Source: UBA3103 sp002365855 (lineage in GTDB: Bacteria; Bacillota; Desulfotomaculia; Desulfotomaculales; Pelotomaculaceae). From it: a stretch of 17,684 nt of DNA. How positions within the stretch are numbered: position 1 is the stretch's first letter; the number at the start of each line of letters is the position of its first letter. Below are positions 5,304-13,366 of this stretch, in pieces. A program made the translations under genes and the position numbers. The notes beneath the pieces are model-generated. The model worked only from the letters and a program-made list of their open reading frames with translations, did not search any database and was not told the DNA's origin. The stretch is taken from contig DAOURR010000050.1 of assembly GCA_030627625.1 (NCBI GenBank), positions 1 through 17,684 of the forward strand, read 5' to 3'.

Positions 5304-7754
5304 TTGTTGGAAGAATTAGAAATCTATCCATATCAACGTTCCGGGGGAGAAAACAAGAAATACGGCTCCGGGCGCAAGCTAAATAAAGTAAAGATTGGTA
5401 TGCCCCAGTTGCGGGCGCTGCTTGGGCATGTCCTGAATGCGGAAGCGCTGGCGGTTATGTGCGCCGGATTTTTTTTGGGGCGTGCCGTTTTACTTGGTGA
5501 GTTGGCGCCTTTCGGGGCGGCTTTTGTGGCGGCAGCCATCCGGACCTGCGGCCGGACCGGGCTGTTAGCCGTCCCGGCGGTTCTTCTCGGACTGTTCACC
5601 ATAAGCGGGGGCGTGCCACTGGCCGGGTCAATTATAACCATTATTTTTATCTGGTTGTTAGCCGGCCTGGTACCCACTGACATAAAAAGACCCTGGCTGG
5701 TGTTGCCGGCACTGGTACTGGCCGCTACGGTTATTGTTAAAACCTCTTTTACCGCCTTTAATGACCCTTCTTCGTACGGCTATTTTACGGTTCTATTTGA
5801 AGCGGTTTTTGCTGCCCTGCTCACACCGGTCTTTATTCTTAGTGTGGAAGCGCTTAAAAAAAAGGCGGGTGGTGAAATACACCCCTTTTCCGGGGAGGAA
5901 ATATTCTGCATTTTACTTTTATTTGGAGGGCTGATCGCGGGAACCGGCGACCTCAGATACGAAATGGTAAGCGTGAAAGGTATCTTTAGCAGGCTTACCG
6001 TTTTGCTTGCCGCGCTCGTTGGCGGCGCGGGCGCAGGCGCCGCGGCCGGTGCTGTTGTAGGTGTCATCCCGGGCCTCGCCTATGTCGCCGTCCCGGTCAT
6101 GGTGGGTGCTTATTCATTTTCAGGCCTTCTGGCAGGAATCTGTAGAAATTTCGGGAAAGCTGGTGTGGCCACGGGCTTTCTCCTTGGCAATATCATCTTA
6201 TCTGTTTATATTTCCGATTATGGTGATATTATCGCGATCCTTGCCGAAACCGGAATAGCCGTACTGTTGTTTGTTATCATCCCCGGGTTCCTGATCGAGG
6301 ATGTCAAGGGTTCCCTGGGACTTCAACCGGCAGAAAACGTCGAACACCAGGAAAGGGAGTTTTATAAGGAAATATTTAAAGAGAGGATTAAAAGCTGGTC
6401 ACGGGTATTCAGCGAATTATCACAGACATTTGAGCAGGTTTCCTCCAGCACCGGTCAGAACTGGGAGGAGCAGGGCCTGCAGAAACTTTTAAACCAGGTG
6501 GGAGAAAAAGTCTGCACAAACTGTACATTTTACCGCACCTGCTGGGAAAGGGAATTTTATAAAACCTACCAGGGGTTGATTGATGTCCTCGCGCTGGTTG
6601 AAATATACGGAAGAATTAGCCCGGATAACTTATCAGATGAGATTAAAAGACGATGCTCGCGCACCAAAGAGCTCGCCATAACTGTTGGCTGCCTCTATGA
6701 AACATATAATAATAACCGCTACTGGTCCCGTCGGCTGCTGGAAAGCAGGGAAATCGTGTCAGAACAGCTGAGGGGAATATCCGAGGTCATGGCAAATCTG
6801 CCCGGCGAGTTGGAGTACGAGGTGGAAACCGGGGAAGTGGGGCCGAGCCTACGTAAAAAGCTTAAGGAATCAGGCGTCCAGGTCGAAAGCCTGACAGTTT
6901 CCCGCAGGGAAGACGGAGGTATGGAGGTTTCCCTTACTCACCCTCATTGCGGGGGAAGTATAAAATGTGCCGATGTGATCGTGCCGTTATTATCGAGGCT
7001 GGTCGGGCGGCCTCTTTACCAGGCCGCAGTTGCCTGTACTGCCAGAGAAAGGGAATCCGCCTGTCATTTAAGACTGTACTCTGACCTGAACTACGAGGTA
7101 GTTCTGGGCGCCGCAGGCGCCGGTAAAAACGGAAGTCTTATCTCAGGTGACAGCTATGCCTTCTTCCATTTAAGTGGAGGGCGCTTCGCGCTGGCGCTGA
7201 GTGACGGAATGGGCGCTGGTCCGCGGGCGGCTCTGGAAAGCGGCACCACTATTTCACTGCTGCGACATCTTCTCGAATCAGGCTTTGGCCAGGACCTGGC
7301 CATAAAAACAATCAATTCGATCCTGGTCCTGCGCTCGCCGGGAGAAAGCTTTGCCACAGTTGACCTGGCAGTCATTAATTTATATAACGGGCAGGCTGAC
7401 TTTGTAAAAATTGGCGCCGTGCCGACTTTTACTATCCGCAGCAGCCAGGTGCTGGAGTTAAAATCCAGTTCGCTGCCGGTAGGCATCGTTGAGGATATCG
7501 AAGTTTCGTCAATGAATAGAAATATGGAGCCCGGCGATGTGCTGGTAATGGTTACTGACGGAGTGCTAGATGCCTGCCGGGGCACGGGGGACCGGGAAAC
7601 ATGGCTGGTCCAGGTTTTAAAGGATGTAGCTGAAATGCCTCCGCAGGAGATGGCCGAACTTCTCTTGAAGCTGGCCCAGGCCCGGGCCGGGGGCGCTGCC
7701 AGGTCATCTGACGATATGACCGTACTGGTGGCGAGGCTGGAAAGGCTCAGATAG
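5304..7754 (+). CDS. spoIIE: Stage II sporulation protein E (SpoIIE), membrane serine phosphatase
   Basis: 816 residues, close to the 827 of Bacillus. SpoIIE sits at the polar septum, interacts with FtsZ, and dephosphorylates SpoIIAA, which frees sigmaF in the forespore. A short cytoplasmic start (1-40) is followed by about ten membrane helices (about 41-331, including a Gly/Ala-rich stretch near 240-255). A central regulatory region (about 340-590) contains a C-x2-C-x5-C cluster (404, 407, 413). The C-terminal PPM phosphatase domain (about 592-813) has its metal ligands in SGDS (614-617), ALSDGMGAG (631-639), MVTDGVLD (749-756) and SSDDMT (801-806). The start is TTG 5304 or the adjacent TTG 5307, with GAGGGG 8 bases upstream; ATG 5288 is out of frame. 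The promoter has Spo0A-type spacing. No terminator was found after it. Confidence 0.96.
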   Translation: MLEELEIYPYQRSGGENKKYGSGRKLNKVKIGMPQLRALLGHVLNAEALAVMCAGFFLGRAVLLGELAPFGAAFVAAAIRTCGRTGLLAVPAVLLGLFTISGGVPLAGSIITIIFIWLLAGLVPTDIKRPWLVLPALVLAATVIVKTSFTAFNDPSSYGYFTVLFEAVFAALLTPVFILSVEALKKKAGGEIHPFSGEEIFCILLLFGGLIAGTGDLRYEMVSVKGIFSRLTVLLAALVGGAGAGAAAGAVVGVIPGLAYVAVPVMVGAYSFSGLLAGICRNFGKAGVATGFLLGNIILSVYISDYGDIIAILAETGIAVLLFVIIPGFLIEDVKGSLGLQPAENVEHQEREFYKEIFKERIKSWSRVFSELSQTFEQVSSSTGQNWEEQGLQKLLNQVGEKVCTNCTFYRTCWEREFYKTYQGLIDVLALVEIYGRISPDNLSDEIKRRCSRTKELAITVGCLYETYNNNRYWSRRLLESREIVSEQLRGISEVMANLPGELEYEVETGEVGPSLRKKLKESGVQVESLTVSRREDGGMEVSLTHPHCGGSIKCADVIVPLLSRLVGRPLYQAAVACTARERESACHLRLYSDLNYEVVLGAAGAGKNGSLISGDSYAFFHLSGGRFALALSDGMGAGPRAALESGTTISLLRHLLESGFGQDLAIKTINSILVLRSPGESFATVDLAVINLYNGQADFVKIGAVPTFTIRSSQVLELKSSSLPVGIVEDIEVSSMNRNMEPGDVLVMVTDGVLDACRGTGDRETWLVQVLKDVAEMPPQEMAELLLKLAQARAGGAARSSDDMTVLVARLERLR

Positions 7755-7879
7755 GGCCGTAGTTTACTAGATGCGAAACAGAGGAGTCAAGAGGGTTTAA
7801 CACCATGAAGACTTTGTTTGCAACCTGGGTCGGCAGTATTACGCCGGCCTGCTTTTGTCTGTATGTTTAAAAATGTCGA

Positions 7880-7908
7880 TTCTCAATAAGGTCAAGTTTC
7901 GGTATAAT
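7880..7908 (+). promoter_or_regulatory. sigmaA promoter candidate of the M50 protease gene
   Basis: TTCTCA (7880-7885) and TATAAT (7903-7908) are 17 bases apart. The -10 is perfect and the -35 matches 4 of 6. A TGTCGAT (7874-7880), a 6 of 7 match to a Spo0A box, abuts the -35, which could mean Spo0A-linked control but may be chance. Transcription would start near 7915. Confidence 0.5.
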
Positions 7909-7973
7909 AAAGCCAGGAAACTCGAGACTTTATATAAATGACTTTATTCCCAGGAAAGGGGGCCGAATTACTG

Positions 7974-9074
7974 GTGAGGTGGTCCTGGAAGATAGGTGAA
8001 TTTGCCGGTATCGGTGTCTTTGTCCATACAACGTTTTTGCTGCTAATAGCCTGGGTGGTCGCAAGCTACGTGATGAGGGGCTATAACCTGGCAACAACAA
8101 TTGATGGGGTAGTCTTTATTCTAGCCCTGTTTTTGTGTGTGGTGCTGCATGAGTTCGGGCACGCTCTCACAGCAAAGAAATACGGCATCAAAACGCGCGA
8201 TATTACTCTATACCCCATCGGAGGCATGGCCCGGCTGGAAAGATTGCCGGAAGAGCCCCGGCAGGAACTGCATGTGGCATTGGCCGGTCCCTTAGTCAGT
8301 ATTGCTATTGCGGCTGTTCTGTTTGTCTGGCTGCAGTTAACCTCCGGCTGGGAGCCTATTAGTCAGCTGAGCGTAATTTCGGGCTCCTTTTTTGAACGGC
8401 TGATGATAGTCAATCTCATTCTGGCATTGTTCAACCTGCTTCCAGCCTTTCCGATGGACGGCGGGCGGGTGTTGAGAGCGTTTCTGGCGACGCGAATGGA
8501 TTTTTTGAGGGCTACCCAGATTGCCGCTAACATTGGCCAGGGAACCGCATTTTTATTTGGTTTCATCGGGTTGTTTTTCAACCCGTTCCTGATCTTTATA
8601 GCTTTGTTCGTGTGGATTGGGGCGGCGCAGGAGTCCAGCATGGTCCAAATGAGAGCAGCTTTGGGAGGTATCCCTGTCGAACGGGTGATGTTAAGTGATT
8701 TTCGTGTGCTGTCACCCCATGATTCCCTAAGTCAGGCAGTTGAGCAGATTCTTCCGGGTTATCAGCAGGATTTTCCGGTCCTGGATGACGGGCGTCTTGT
8801 TGGTATCCTGACCCGCGGCGATTTTCTTGTAGCTCTTGCGCATAAAAACCGGGATGTGACAGTTGCGGAAGTAATGAAGGGGGATTACCAAACAGCAGAC
8901 GCATCAGAGATGCTGGAGACGGTGTTCACCCGCCTGCACAGCTGTGATTGCCATGCCATGCCGGTAGTTAAAAACGGGCAGCTGGTAGGGTTGATATCCA
9001 TGGACAACGTCGGTGAGTTCGTGCGGATTCAAACCGCTCTGGGCTCAACAATAGCTGAAAGCGTTCACAAGTAA
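7974..9074 (+). CDS. Site-2 protease family (M50) intramembrane metalloprotease with tandem CBS domains
   Basis: 366 residues from GTG 7974. The frame is open back to ATG 7938, but that ATG lacks a Shine-Dalgarno, whereas GTG 7974 follows AAAGGGGG by 11 bases and gives MRWSWKIG, a common family start. The zinc site is HEFGH in the third hydrophobic segment, and the second catalytic motif is NLLPAFPMDGG, supplying the third ligand Asp. Several membrane helices span the first 215 residues. Two CBS domains follow (about 230-355), which bind adenine nucleotides and may tune protease activity. SpoIVFB, the pro-sigmaK protease, has the same core with a CBS domain, but it normally sits beside spoIVFA elsewhere and has a single CBS. 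This paralogue is therefore better called a SpoIVFB-like protease of unknown substrate. Confidence 0.88.
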   Translation: MRWSWKIGEFAGIGVFVHTTFLLLIAWVVASYVMRGYNLATTIDGVVFILALFLCVVLHEFGHALTAKKYGIKTRDITLYPIGGMARLERLPEEPRQELHVALAGPLVSIAIAAVLFVWLQLTSGWEPISQLSVISGSFFERLMIVNLILALFNLLPAFPMDGGRVLRAFLATRMDFLRATQIAANIGQGTAFLFGFIGLFFNPFLIFIALFVWIGAAQESSMVQMRAALGGIPVERVMLSDFRVLSPHDSLSQAVEQILPGYQQDFPVLDDGRLVGILTRGDFLVALAHKNRDVTVAEVMKGDYQTADASEMLETVFTRLHSCDCHAMPVVKNGQLVGLISMDNVGEFVRIQTALGSTIAESVHK

Positions 9075-9127
9075 TATTTCTTATAGATACAAGGAAACAG
9101 GCGGGTAGGTGTGGTAGATTTTTTTAA

Positions 9128-9151
9128 AGGCCGGGAGAAAACACCCGGCCT
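9128..9151. other. Stable GC hairpin downstream of the M50 gene
   Basis: AGGCCGGG (9128-9135) pairs perfectly with CCCGGCCT (9144-9151) around an 8-base loop, 54 bases after the M50 stop. It lacks a following T-run on the plus strand, and the T-run at 9119-9125 lies on the 5' side. It may still stop transcription or protect the 3' end, but it is not a textbook terminator. Confidence 0.5.
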
Positions 9152-9242
9152 GTTCTGCCCAATAAGGGCTGGTAATAAGATAGAGAGGATATATTCATGT
9201 CTTTAGCTTATTTTGCCAATGTTATTTTACCGCCTGGCAGGA

Positions 9243-9270
9243 AAACATTTTAACAGTGTTGAAAATGTTT
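9243..9270. repeat. AT-rich inverted repeat in the M50-tilS gap
   Basis: AAACATTTT (9243-9251) pairs perfectly with AAAATGTTT (9262-9270), and AAC/GTT extends the stem inward around a bulged G. It has no T-tail. A third hairpin, AAAAGGTC with GATCTTTT (9305-9324, one G-T pair, loop TGAA), follows just before tilS. These could be operators or RNA structure in the tilS leader. Confidence 0.5.
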
Positions 9271-9353
9271 GAGAAAGGGTACGGCGCCTTTAAAAGATGC
9301 CTTAAAAAGGTCTGAAGATCTTTTGAAGAATGTCCCCAAAATGGTGAGGGCGG

Positions 9354-10766
9354 ATGGATTTGCTGCGCAGGGTCAGACAAAATATTAACCGCCACGGGAT
9401 GGTGGAGCAGGGCAGCAAGGTGCTGGCAGCCGTTTCCGGCGGACCAGATTCAGTGGCGCTGCTTCACATACTGTATCTATTGAAGGAAGATCTGGGGATA
9501 TCTCTGCATGTAGCCCATTTAAACCATATGTTTCGGGGAACGGAGTCGGAAGAGGACGCTGCTTTTGTCGCGGACTTAGCTGCACGCTATGATTTGCCCG
9601 CAACTGTCAGATCTATTGACGTCCCCTCATACCGGGAACAAAGCCGTGTGTCAAAACAGGCCGCCGCGCGGGAAGTGCGCTATGGTTTTTTTATAGATAC
9701 GGCTAATCAGGCCGGGGCTTCAAAAGTTGCGCTGGCTCACCATGCGGATGACCAGGCCGAGACGGTCTTAATTCATTTTCTAAGGGGCGCGGGCATAACC
9801 GGCTTGAAAGGCATGCTTCCCGTGAGACAAAATTTTTTTATCAGGCCGCTTCTGACCGTCAGGCGCGCTGAGATTGAAAACTTTTGCAATGAAATGAACC
9901 TGCCGTTTCGCCACGACCCCTCTAATTTCAAACCTGAATGCGGAAGAAACCGGATCAGGCTGCAGCTGATGCCCCAGTTGGAAAAGGAGTTCAACCCGGG
10001 TATTGTCCGGTCTTTGCTCAGGCTGGCTGAAATCTGCCGCGATGAGGACTGTTACCTTGAGGAACAGGCAGGTGAATTTTTTCAAAACGCGCTTCTTGTT
10101 TCAGAGAAAGACAGGGTTTCCTTGTGTCTGGAAAATCTCCAGGACATGCCGCCGGCTATCTTGCGCAGGGTCTTACGCAGGGCCTGGCAGACACTGACGG
10201 GAAGTCCAAGGAACTTGGATTTTCAGCATTCCGAAGCGGTTCTTGGCCTTATCCGCAGCGCCGGAACGGGTGCGCGGGCAGTCTTGCCCGGTGATGTCTT
10301 TGCAGTTAGGAATTATTCTGAAATAATTTTAATAAAAGGCCTCGAAAAAATAGAAACGCCATATTTCATTTGCCCGCTGGCAGTGCCCGGAGAAACATTT
10401 ATTCCAGAACTGGGATGTACGATTTGCGCGGCGGAGGTTTCAGCGGGGTATATGAAAGGTCCTAAAGAACTCCCACCGGAGGAAGCTTTGCTGGATTTTG
10501 ACAAGCTTCCTCCCCGGATTTTTGTTCGCCGGCGCCAGGAGGGTGACGTGTTTAATCCTTACGGGCAGGCCTCGCCAATTAAATTAAAAGATTTTTTTAT
10601 TAAGCAAAAGATACCTAGGGCAAAAAGAGACCGGCTGCCCCTGGTAAGCACACCGGGGGAAATTATCTGGGTTGGCGGGATCCGCACAGGGGAAAAATGG
10701 AAGGTAGACGGAAACACTAAAAGAATGCTTCATCTGCGAATTTTCCCGGCTCAAGCAATTGATTGA
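9354..10766 (+). CDS. tilS: tRNA(Ile)-lysidine synthase TilS
   Basis: TilS attaches lysine to cytidine 34 of the AUA-reading tRNA-Ile in an ATP-dependent reaction, changing its codon and amino-acid identity; it is essential in most bacteria. 470 residues is full length for the Bacillus-type enzyme. The ATP-pyrophosphatase P-loop SGGPDS is at 28-33 and the second N-type ATPase motif HHADDQAETVL follows at about 128-138. A middle tRNA-binding domain and the TilS C-terminal domain (about 395-465, with FVRRRQEGD, LKDFFIKQKIPRAKRDRLP and VGGIRTGEKWKV) complete it. ATG 9354 is only 3 bases after GAGGG; TTG 9360, two codons later, has better spacing (9 bases). No promoter was clearly found in the 279-base gap before it. 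The ftsH promoter overlaps its stop codon. Confidence 0.96.
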   Translation: MDLLRRVRQNINRHGMVEQGSKVLAAVSGGPDSVALLHILYLLKEDLGISLHVAHLNHMFRGTESEEDAAFVADLAARYDLPATVRSIDVPSYREQSRVSKQAAAREVRYGFFIDTANQAGASKVALAHHADDQAETVLIHFLRGAGITGLKGMLPVRQNFFIRPLLTVRRAEIENFCNEMNLPFRHDPSNFKPECGRNRIRLQLMPQLEKEFNPGIVRSLLRLAEICRDEDCYLEEQAGEFFQNALLVSEKDRVSLCLENLQDMPPAILRRVLRRAWQTLTGSPRNLDFQHSEAVLGLIRSAGTGARAVLPGDVFAVRNYSEIILIKGLEKIETPYFICPLAVPGETFIPELGCTICAAEVSAGYMKGPKELPPEEALLDFDKLPPRIFVRRRQEGDVFNPYGQASPIKLKDFFIKQKIPRAKRDRLPLVSTPGEIIWVGGIRTGEKWKVDGNTKRMLHLRIFPAQAID

Positions 10767-10791
10767 AACAAGTAATTAAATGTGATAAAAT
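10763..10791 (+). promoter_or_regulatory. sigmaA promoter of ftsH
   Basis: TTGAAA (10763-10768) and TAAAAT (10786-10791) are separated by 17 bases; each matches 5 of 6. The -35 overlaps the tilS stop codon. Transcription would start near 10798, about 40 bases before the ftsH start, so ftsH can be expressed apart from tilS. Confidence 0.6.
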
Positions 10792-10836
10792 AGCCAGTAT
10801 GGGTTGGGATACCGCCCTATTGAAAGGAGTGTCAAT

Positions 10837-12657
10837 GTGAACAAGGTTATAAAAAACCTCAGCATTTATTTGCTGATAGTTTTGGTTATTATTGCCTTGC
10901 TTAAATATACGACGCCCACGAGAGAAGTCCCCACACCGGTTAATTACAGCAAGTTTTACGAGGATGTAAACCAGGGACAGGTTAAAACGGTCACCATACA
11001 GTCTGAGAATTTAACAAACATAATAACCGGGGTAAAAATAGACGGGACCAAGTTTGAGACCAAGGGACCCGCAACCGATGCCGAATTATACACACTGCTA
11101 AAAGAAAAGAATGTGGATTGGACCAGTGAGCCCCCGCCCCAACCCGGGTGGTGGGCCGGTCTTCTGACTACACTATTGCCGATATTGCTGCTTGTGCTCC
11201 TCTTCTTTTTCCTGATGCAGCAGACCCAGGGCGGTGGCAGCAGGGTTATGCAATTCGGCAAGAGCAAGGCCCGGCTTCATACGGACGATAAAAAGAAGGT
11301 GACTTTTGCCGATGTTGCCGGGGCGGACGAGGTCAAGGAAGAGCTTGAAGAAGTCGTCGAGTTCCTTAAAAGCCCCAAGAAATTCCAAGAGCTCGGGGCA
11401 AAAATACCCAAAGGAGTTCTGCTTTTCGGCGCTCCCGGTACGGGCAAGACGCTTCTGGCAAGGGCTGTGGCCGGCGAGACCGGAGTACCCTTTTTCAGCA
11501 TCAGCGGCTCCGACTTTGTTGAGATGTTTGTGGGCGTAGGAGCTTCCAGGGTGCGCGACCTCTTTGAACAGGCCAAAAAGAACGCTCCCTGTATCGTTTT
11601 TGTAGACGAGATTGACGCCGTGGGACGCCAGAGAGGGGCAGGTCTTGGAGGCGGCCATGACGAGCGCGAGCAGACACTGAACCAGCTCCTGGTTGAAATG
11701 GACGGATTCGCTCCCAACGAGGGCATTATCATCCTGGCAGCCACCAACCGGCCTGATATTTTAGACCCGGCGCTTTTGCGGCCGGGGCGCTTTGACCGGC
11801 AGGTAGTTGTAGACTCGCCTGATGTGAACGGGCGCAAGGAGATCCTGAAAGTTCACATTCGCGGCAAGCCGCTTGAAGATTCGGTAAACCTGGAGGTGCT
11901 GGCGCGCCGCACACCCGGGTTCACGGGAGCGGACCTGGCCAACCTGACCAATGAGGCGGCGTTGCTGGCCGCCCGGCAGAACCGCAAAAAAATTACTATG
12001 GCCGACCTGGAAAATTCGATCGAGCGAGTGATCGCCGGTCCGGAGAAGAAATCCAAGGTCATCAGCGAAAAAGAAAAATGGCTCGTATGCTACCATGAAG
12101 GCGGGCACGCGGTAGTTGGATTCCTGTTGCCGAATACTGATCCCGTGCATAAGGTATCTATAATACCCAGGGGCCGCGCGGGCGGCTATACCCTGCTTCT
12201 TCCTAAAGAGGACCGTTACTATGCAACCAAGTCACAGCTGTTGGACCAGGTAACCATGCTCCTGGCCGGGAGGGTGTCTGAAGATGTAGTGTTGAAAGAA
12301 ATTAGCACCGGGGCACAAAACGACCTGGAGCGCGCTACAGACCTCGTCAGGAAGATGGTAATGGAATTCGGCATGAGCGACCTGGGTCCCATGACTTACG
12401 GCCGCAAAACGGACACACCTTTTCTTGGCAGGGATCTGTCCAGGGACCGCAACTACAGTGAAGAGGTGGCCAGCGCCATCGATGTCCAGGTCAGGGAGAC
12501 TATCGACAGGTCATATAACTATGCCAAAGGACTATTGGAAAAGCACATGGAAACACTGCACCTTGTGGCCAAGACCTTGTTTGAAAAGGAAACCTTGGAA
12601 GCCGAGGAGTTTAAGGAACTGATGAAGACAGCCGGCGAGGGGGAGCAGATAGAGTAA
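10837..12657 (+). CDS. ftsH: ATP-dependent zinc metalloprotease FtsH
   Basis: FtsH is a hexameric membrane-anchored AAA+ protease that degrades membrane and regulatory proteins; in Bacillus it removes Spo0E and is needed for sporulation. From GTG 10837 it has 606 residues; AGGAG lies 7 bases upstream. The longer frame from TTG 10804 lacks such a site. Order: membrane helix (about 8-23), extracytoplasmic domain, second helix (108-126), AAA domain with Walker A GAPGTGKT (198-205), Walker B IVFVDEID (253-260) and the second region of homology with RPGRFDRQ. The M41 protease domain follows, with HEGGH (420-424) and the third zinc ligand Asp in NDLERAT (about 496). HEGGH differs from the usual HEAGH only at a non-ligand position. 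A terminator follows 16 bases after the stop. Confidence 0.97.
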   Translation: MNKVIKNLSIYLLIVLVIIALLKYTTPTREVPTPVNYSKFYEDVNQGQVKTVTIQSENLTNIITGVKIDGTKFETKGPATDAELYTLLKEKNVDWTSEPPPQPGWWAGLLTTLLPILLLVLLFFFLMQQTQGGGSRVMQFGKSKARLHTDDKKKVTFADVAGADEVKEELEEVVEFLKSPKKFQELGAKIPKGVLLFGAPGTGKTLLARAVAGETGVPFFSISGSDFVEMFVGVGASRVRDLFEQAKKNAPCIVFVDEIDAVGRQRGAGLGGGHDEREQTLNQLLVEMDGFAPNEGIIILAATNRPDILDPALLRPGRFDRQVVVDSPDVNGRKEILKVHIRGKPLEDSVNLEVLARRTPGFTGADLANLTNEAALLAARQNRKKITMADLENSIERVIAGPEKKSKVISEKEKWLVCYHEGGHAVVGFLLPNTDPVHKVSIIPRGRAGGYTLLLPKEDRYYATKSQLLDQVTMLLAGRVSEDVVLKEISTGAQNDLERATDLVRKMVMEFGMSDLGPMTYGRKTDTPFLGRDLSRDRNYSEEVASAIDVQVRETIDRSYNYAKGLLEKHMETLHLVAKTLFEKETLEAEEFKELMKTAGEGEQIE

Positions 12658-12673
12658 ATTGAAATAAGAAGCG

Positions 12674-12703
12674 CCCGCTGGCTTAAATGACAGCGGGTTT
12701 TTT
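12674..12703 (+). terminator. Rho-independent terminator after ftsH
   Basis: CCCGCTG (12674-12680) pairs with CAGCGGG (12691-12697) around a 10-base loop and is followed directly by six T residues. It lies 16 bases after the ftsH stop. Confidence 0.92.
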
Positions 12704-12771
12704 CTCAAGTGTTAGTGCTGTGTCTTTATGTTGAAATTGGGGCGTCCCTATTCTCTCAGGATTCGAATTTA

Positions 12772-12800
12772 TTAGCAGTACACGGTGAATAATTTATATA
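12772..12800 (+). promoter_or_regulatory. Weak promoter candidate of ndk-fhs
   Basis: TTAGCA (12772-12777) and TATATA (12795-12800) are 17 bases apart; both match 4 of 6. A promoter is required here because a strong terminator precedes, but this match is only suggestive. Nothing else is recognised in 12704-12862. Confidence 0.28.
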
Positions 12801-12877
12801 CCGGCTTTGCCTGTAAAGCATGAAAATATTAAAAAATCCAGGTTCAAGGGTAGAAAAAATGTGGGGGGTAATAAGTC

Positions 12878-13327
12878 ATGGAACGCACGTATCTTATGGT
12901 CAAGCCCGACGGTGTTCAGCGTAATTTGGCCGGAGAAACAATTTCCAGGTTTGAAAAAAAGGGATTTAAAATTATCGGTTTAAAGATGCTCAAGATCAGC
13001 CGGGAACTGGCGGAAAAACACTATGGCGAGCATGTAGGCAAACCCTTTTTCGAGCAGTTAGTTGGGTTTATCACCAGCGGTCCGGTGGTGGCTATGGTTA
13101 TTGAAGGTAAGGACGCGGTCAGCGCAGCGCGTGAGATGATGGGGGCGACCAACCCGCTGAAAGCTGCGCCCGGCACGATCAGGGGCAGTTTTGGGATAGA
13201 CATCGGCCGCAATGTCATCCACGGGTCAGATTCCCCGGACAGCGCCAGAAGAGAAATCGCGCTGTTCTTTAAAGATGAAGAAATAATTGATTACAACCGG
13301 GATGTCGACCAGTGGATTTACGAGTAG
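12878..13327 (+). CDS. ndk: Nucleoside diphosphate kinase
   Basis: 149 residues from ATG 12878, with GGGGGG 9 bases upstream. Ndk transfers the terminal phosphate of ATP to other nucleoside diphosphates through a phospho-histidine. The active-site His is H115 in GRNVIHGSDS. Other family blocks are TYLMVKPDGVQRNL (4-17), the Kpn-loop region ATNPLKAAPGTIRG (90-103) and a C-terminal W-x-YE. Most Ndk proteins have Asp after RG (RGDFG or RGDYG); here it is Ser (RGSFG, residue 104), a small variation. fhs follows after 39 bases, and the two probably share a transcript, though no biochemical link between them is obvious beyond nucleotide supply. Confidence 0.96.
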   Translation: MERTYLMVKPDGVQRNLAGETISRFEKKGFKIIGLKMLKISRELAEKHYGEHVGKPFFEQLVGFITSGPVVAMVIEGKDAVSAAREMMGATNPLKAAPGTIRGSFGIDIGRNVIHGSDSPDSARREIALFFKDEEIIDYNRDVDQWIYE

Positions 13328-13366
13328 CGCCGGCCAGACCGACACATCTGTGGGAGGGGTTTTGCA

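Noticed and set aside
11277..11837. Long minus-strand open frames inside ftsH (186 residues) and inside folP (16051-16710, 219 residues)
   Set aside because: Both lie opposite strongly conserved genes, have low-complexity Ser/Pro-rich translations and no ribosome-binding site; they are antisense shadows.
12755..12775. GGATTCGAAT, resembling a tRNA T-loop on the minus strand
   Set aside because: No acceptor, D or anticodon arms could be built around it and the T-stem does not pair.
13328..13366. Possible tetrahydrofolate riboswitch in front of fhs
   Set aside because: Only 39 bases separate ndk and fhs, too short for the known aptamer, and no matching core is visible there or upstream of folP.
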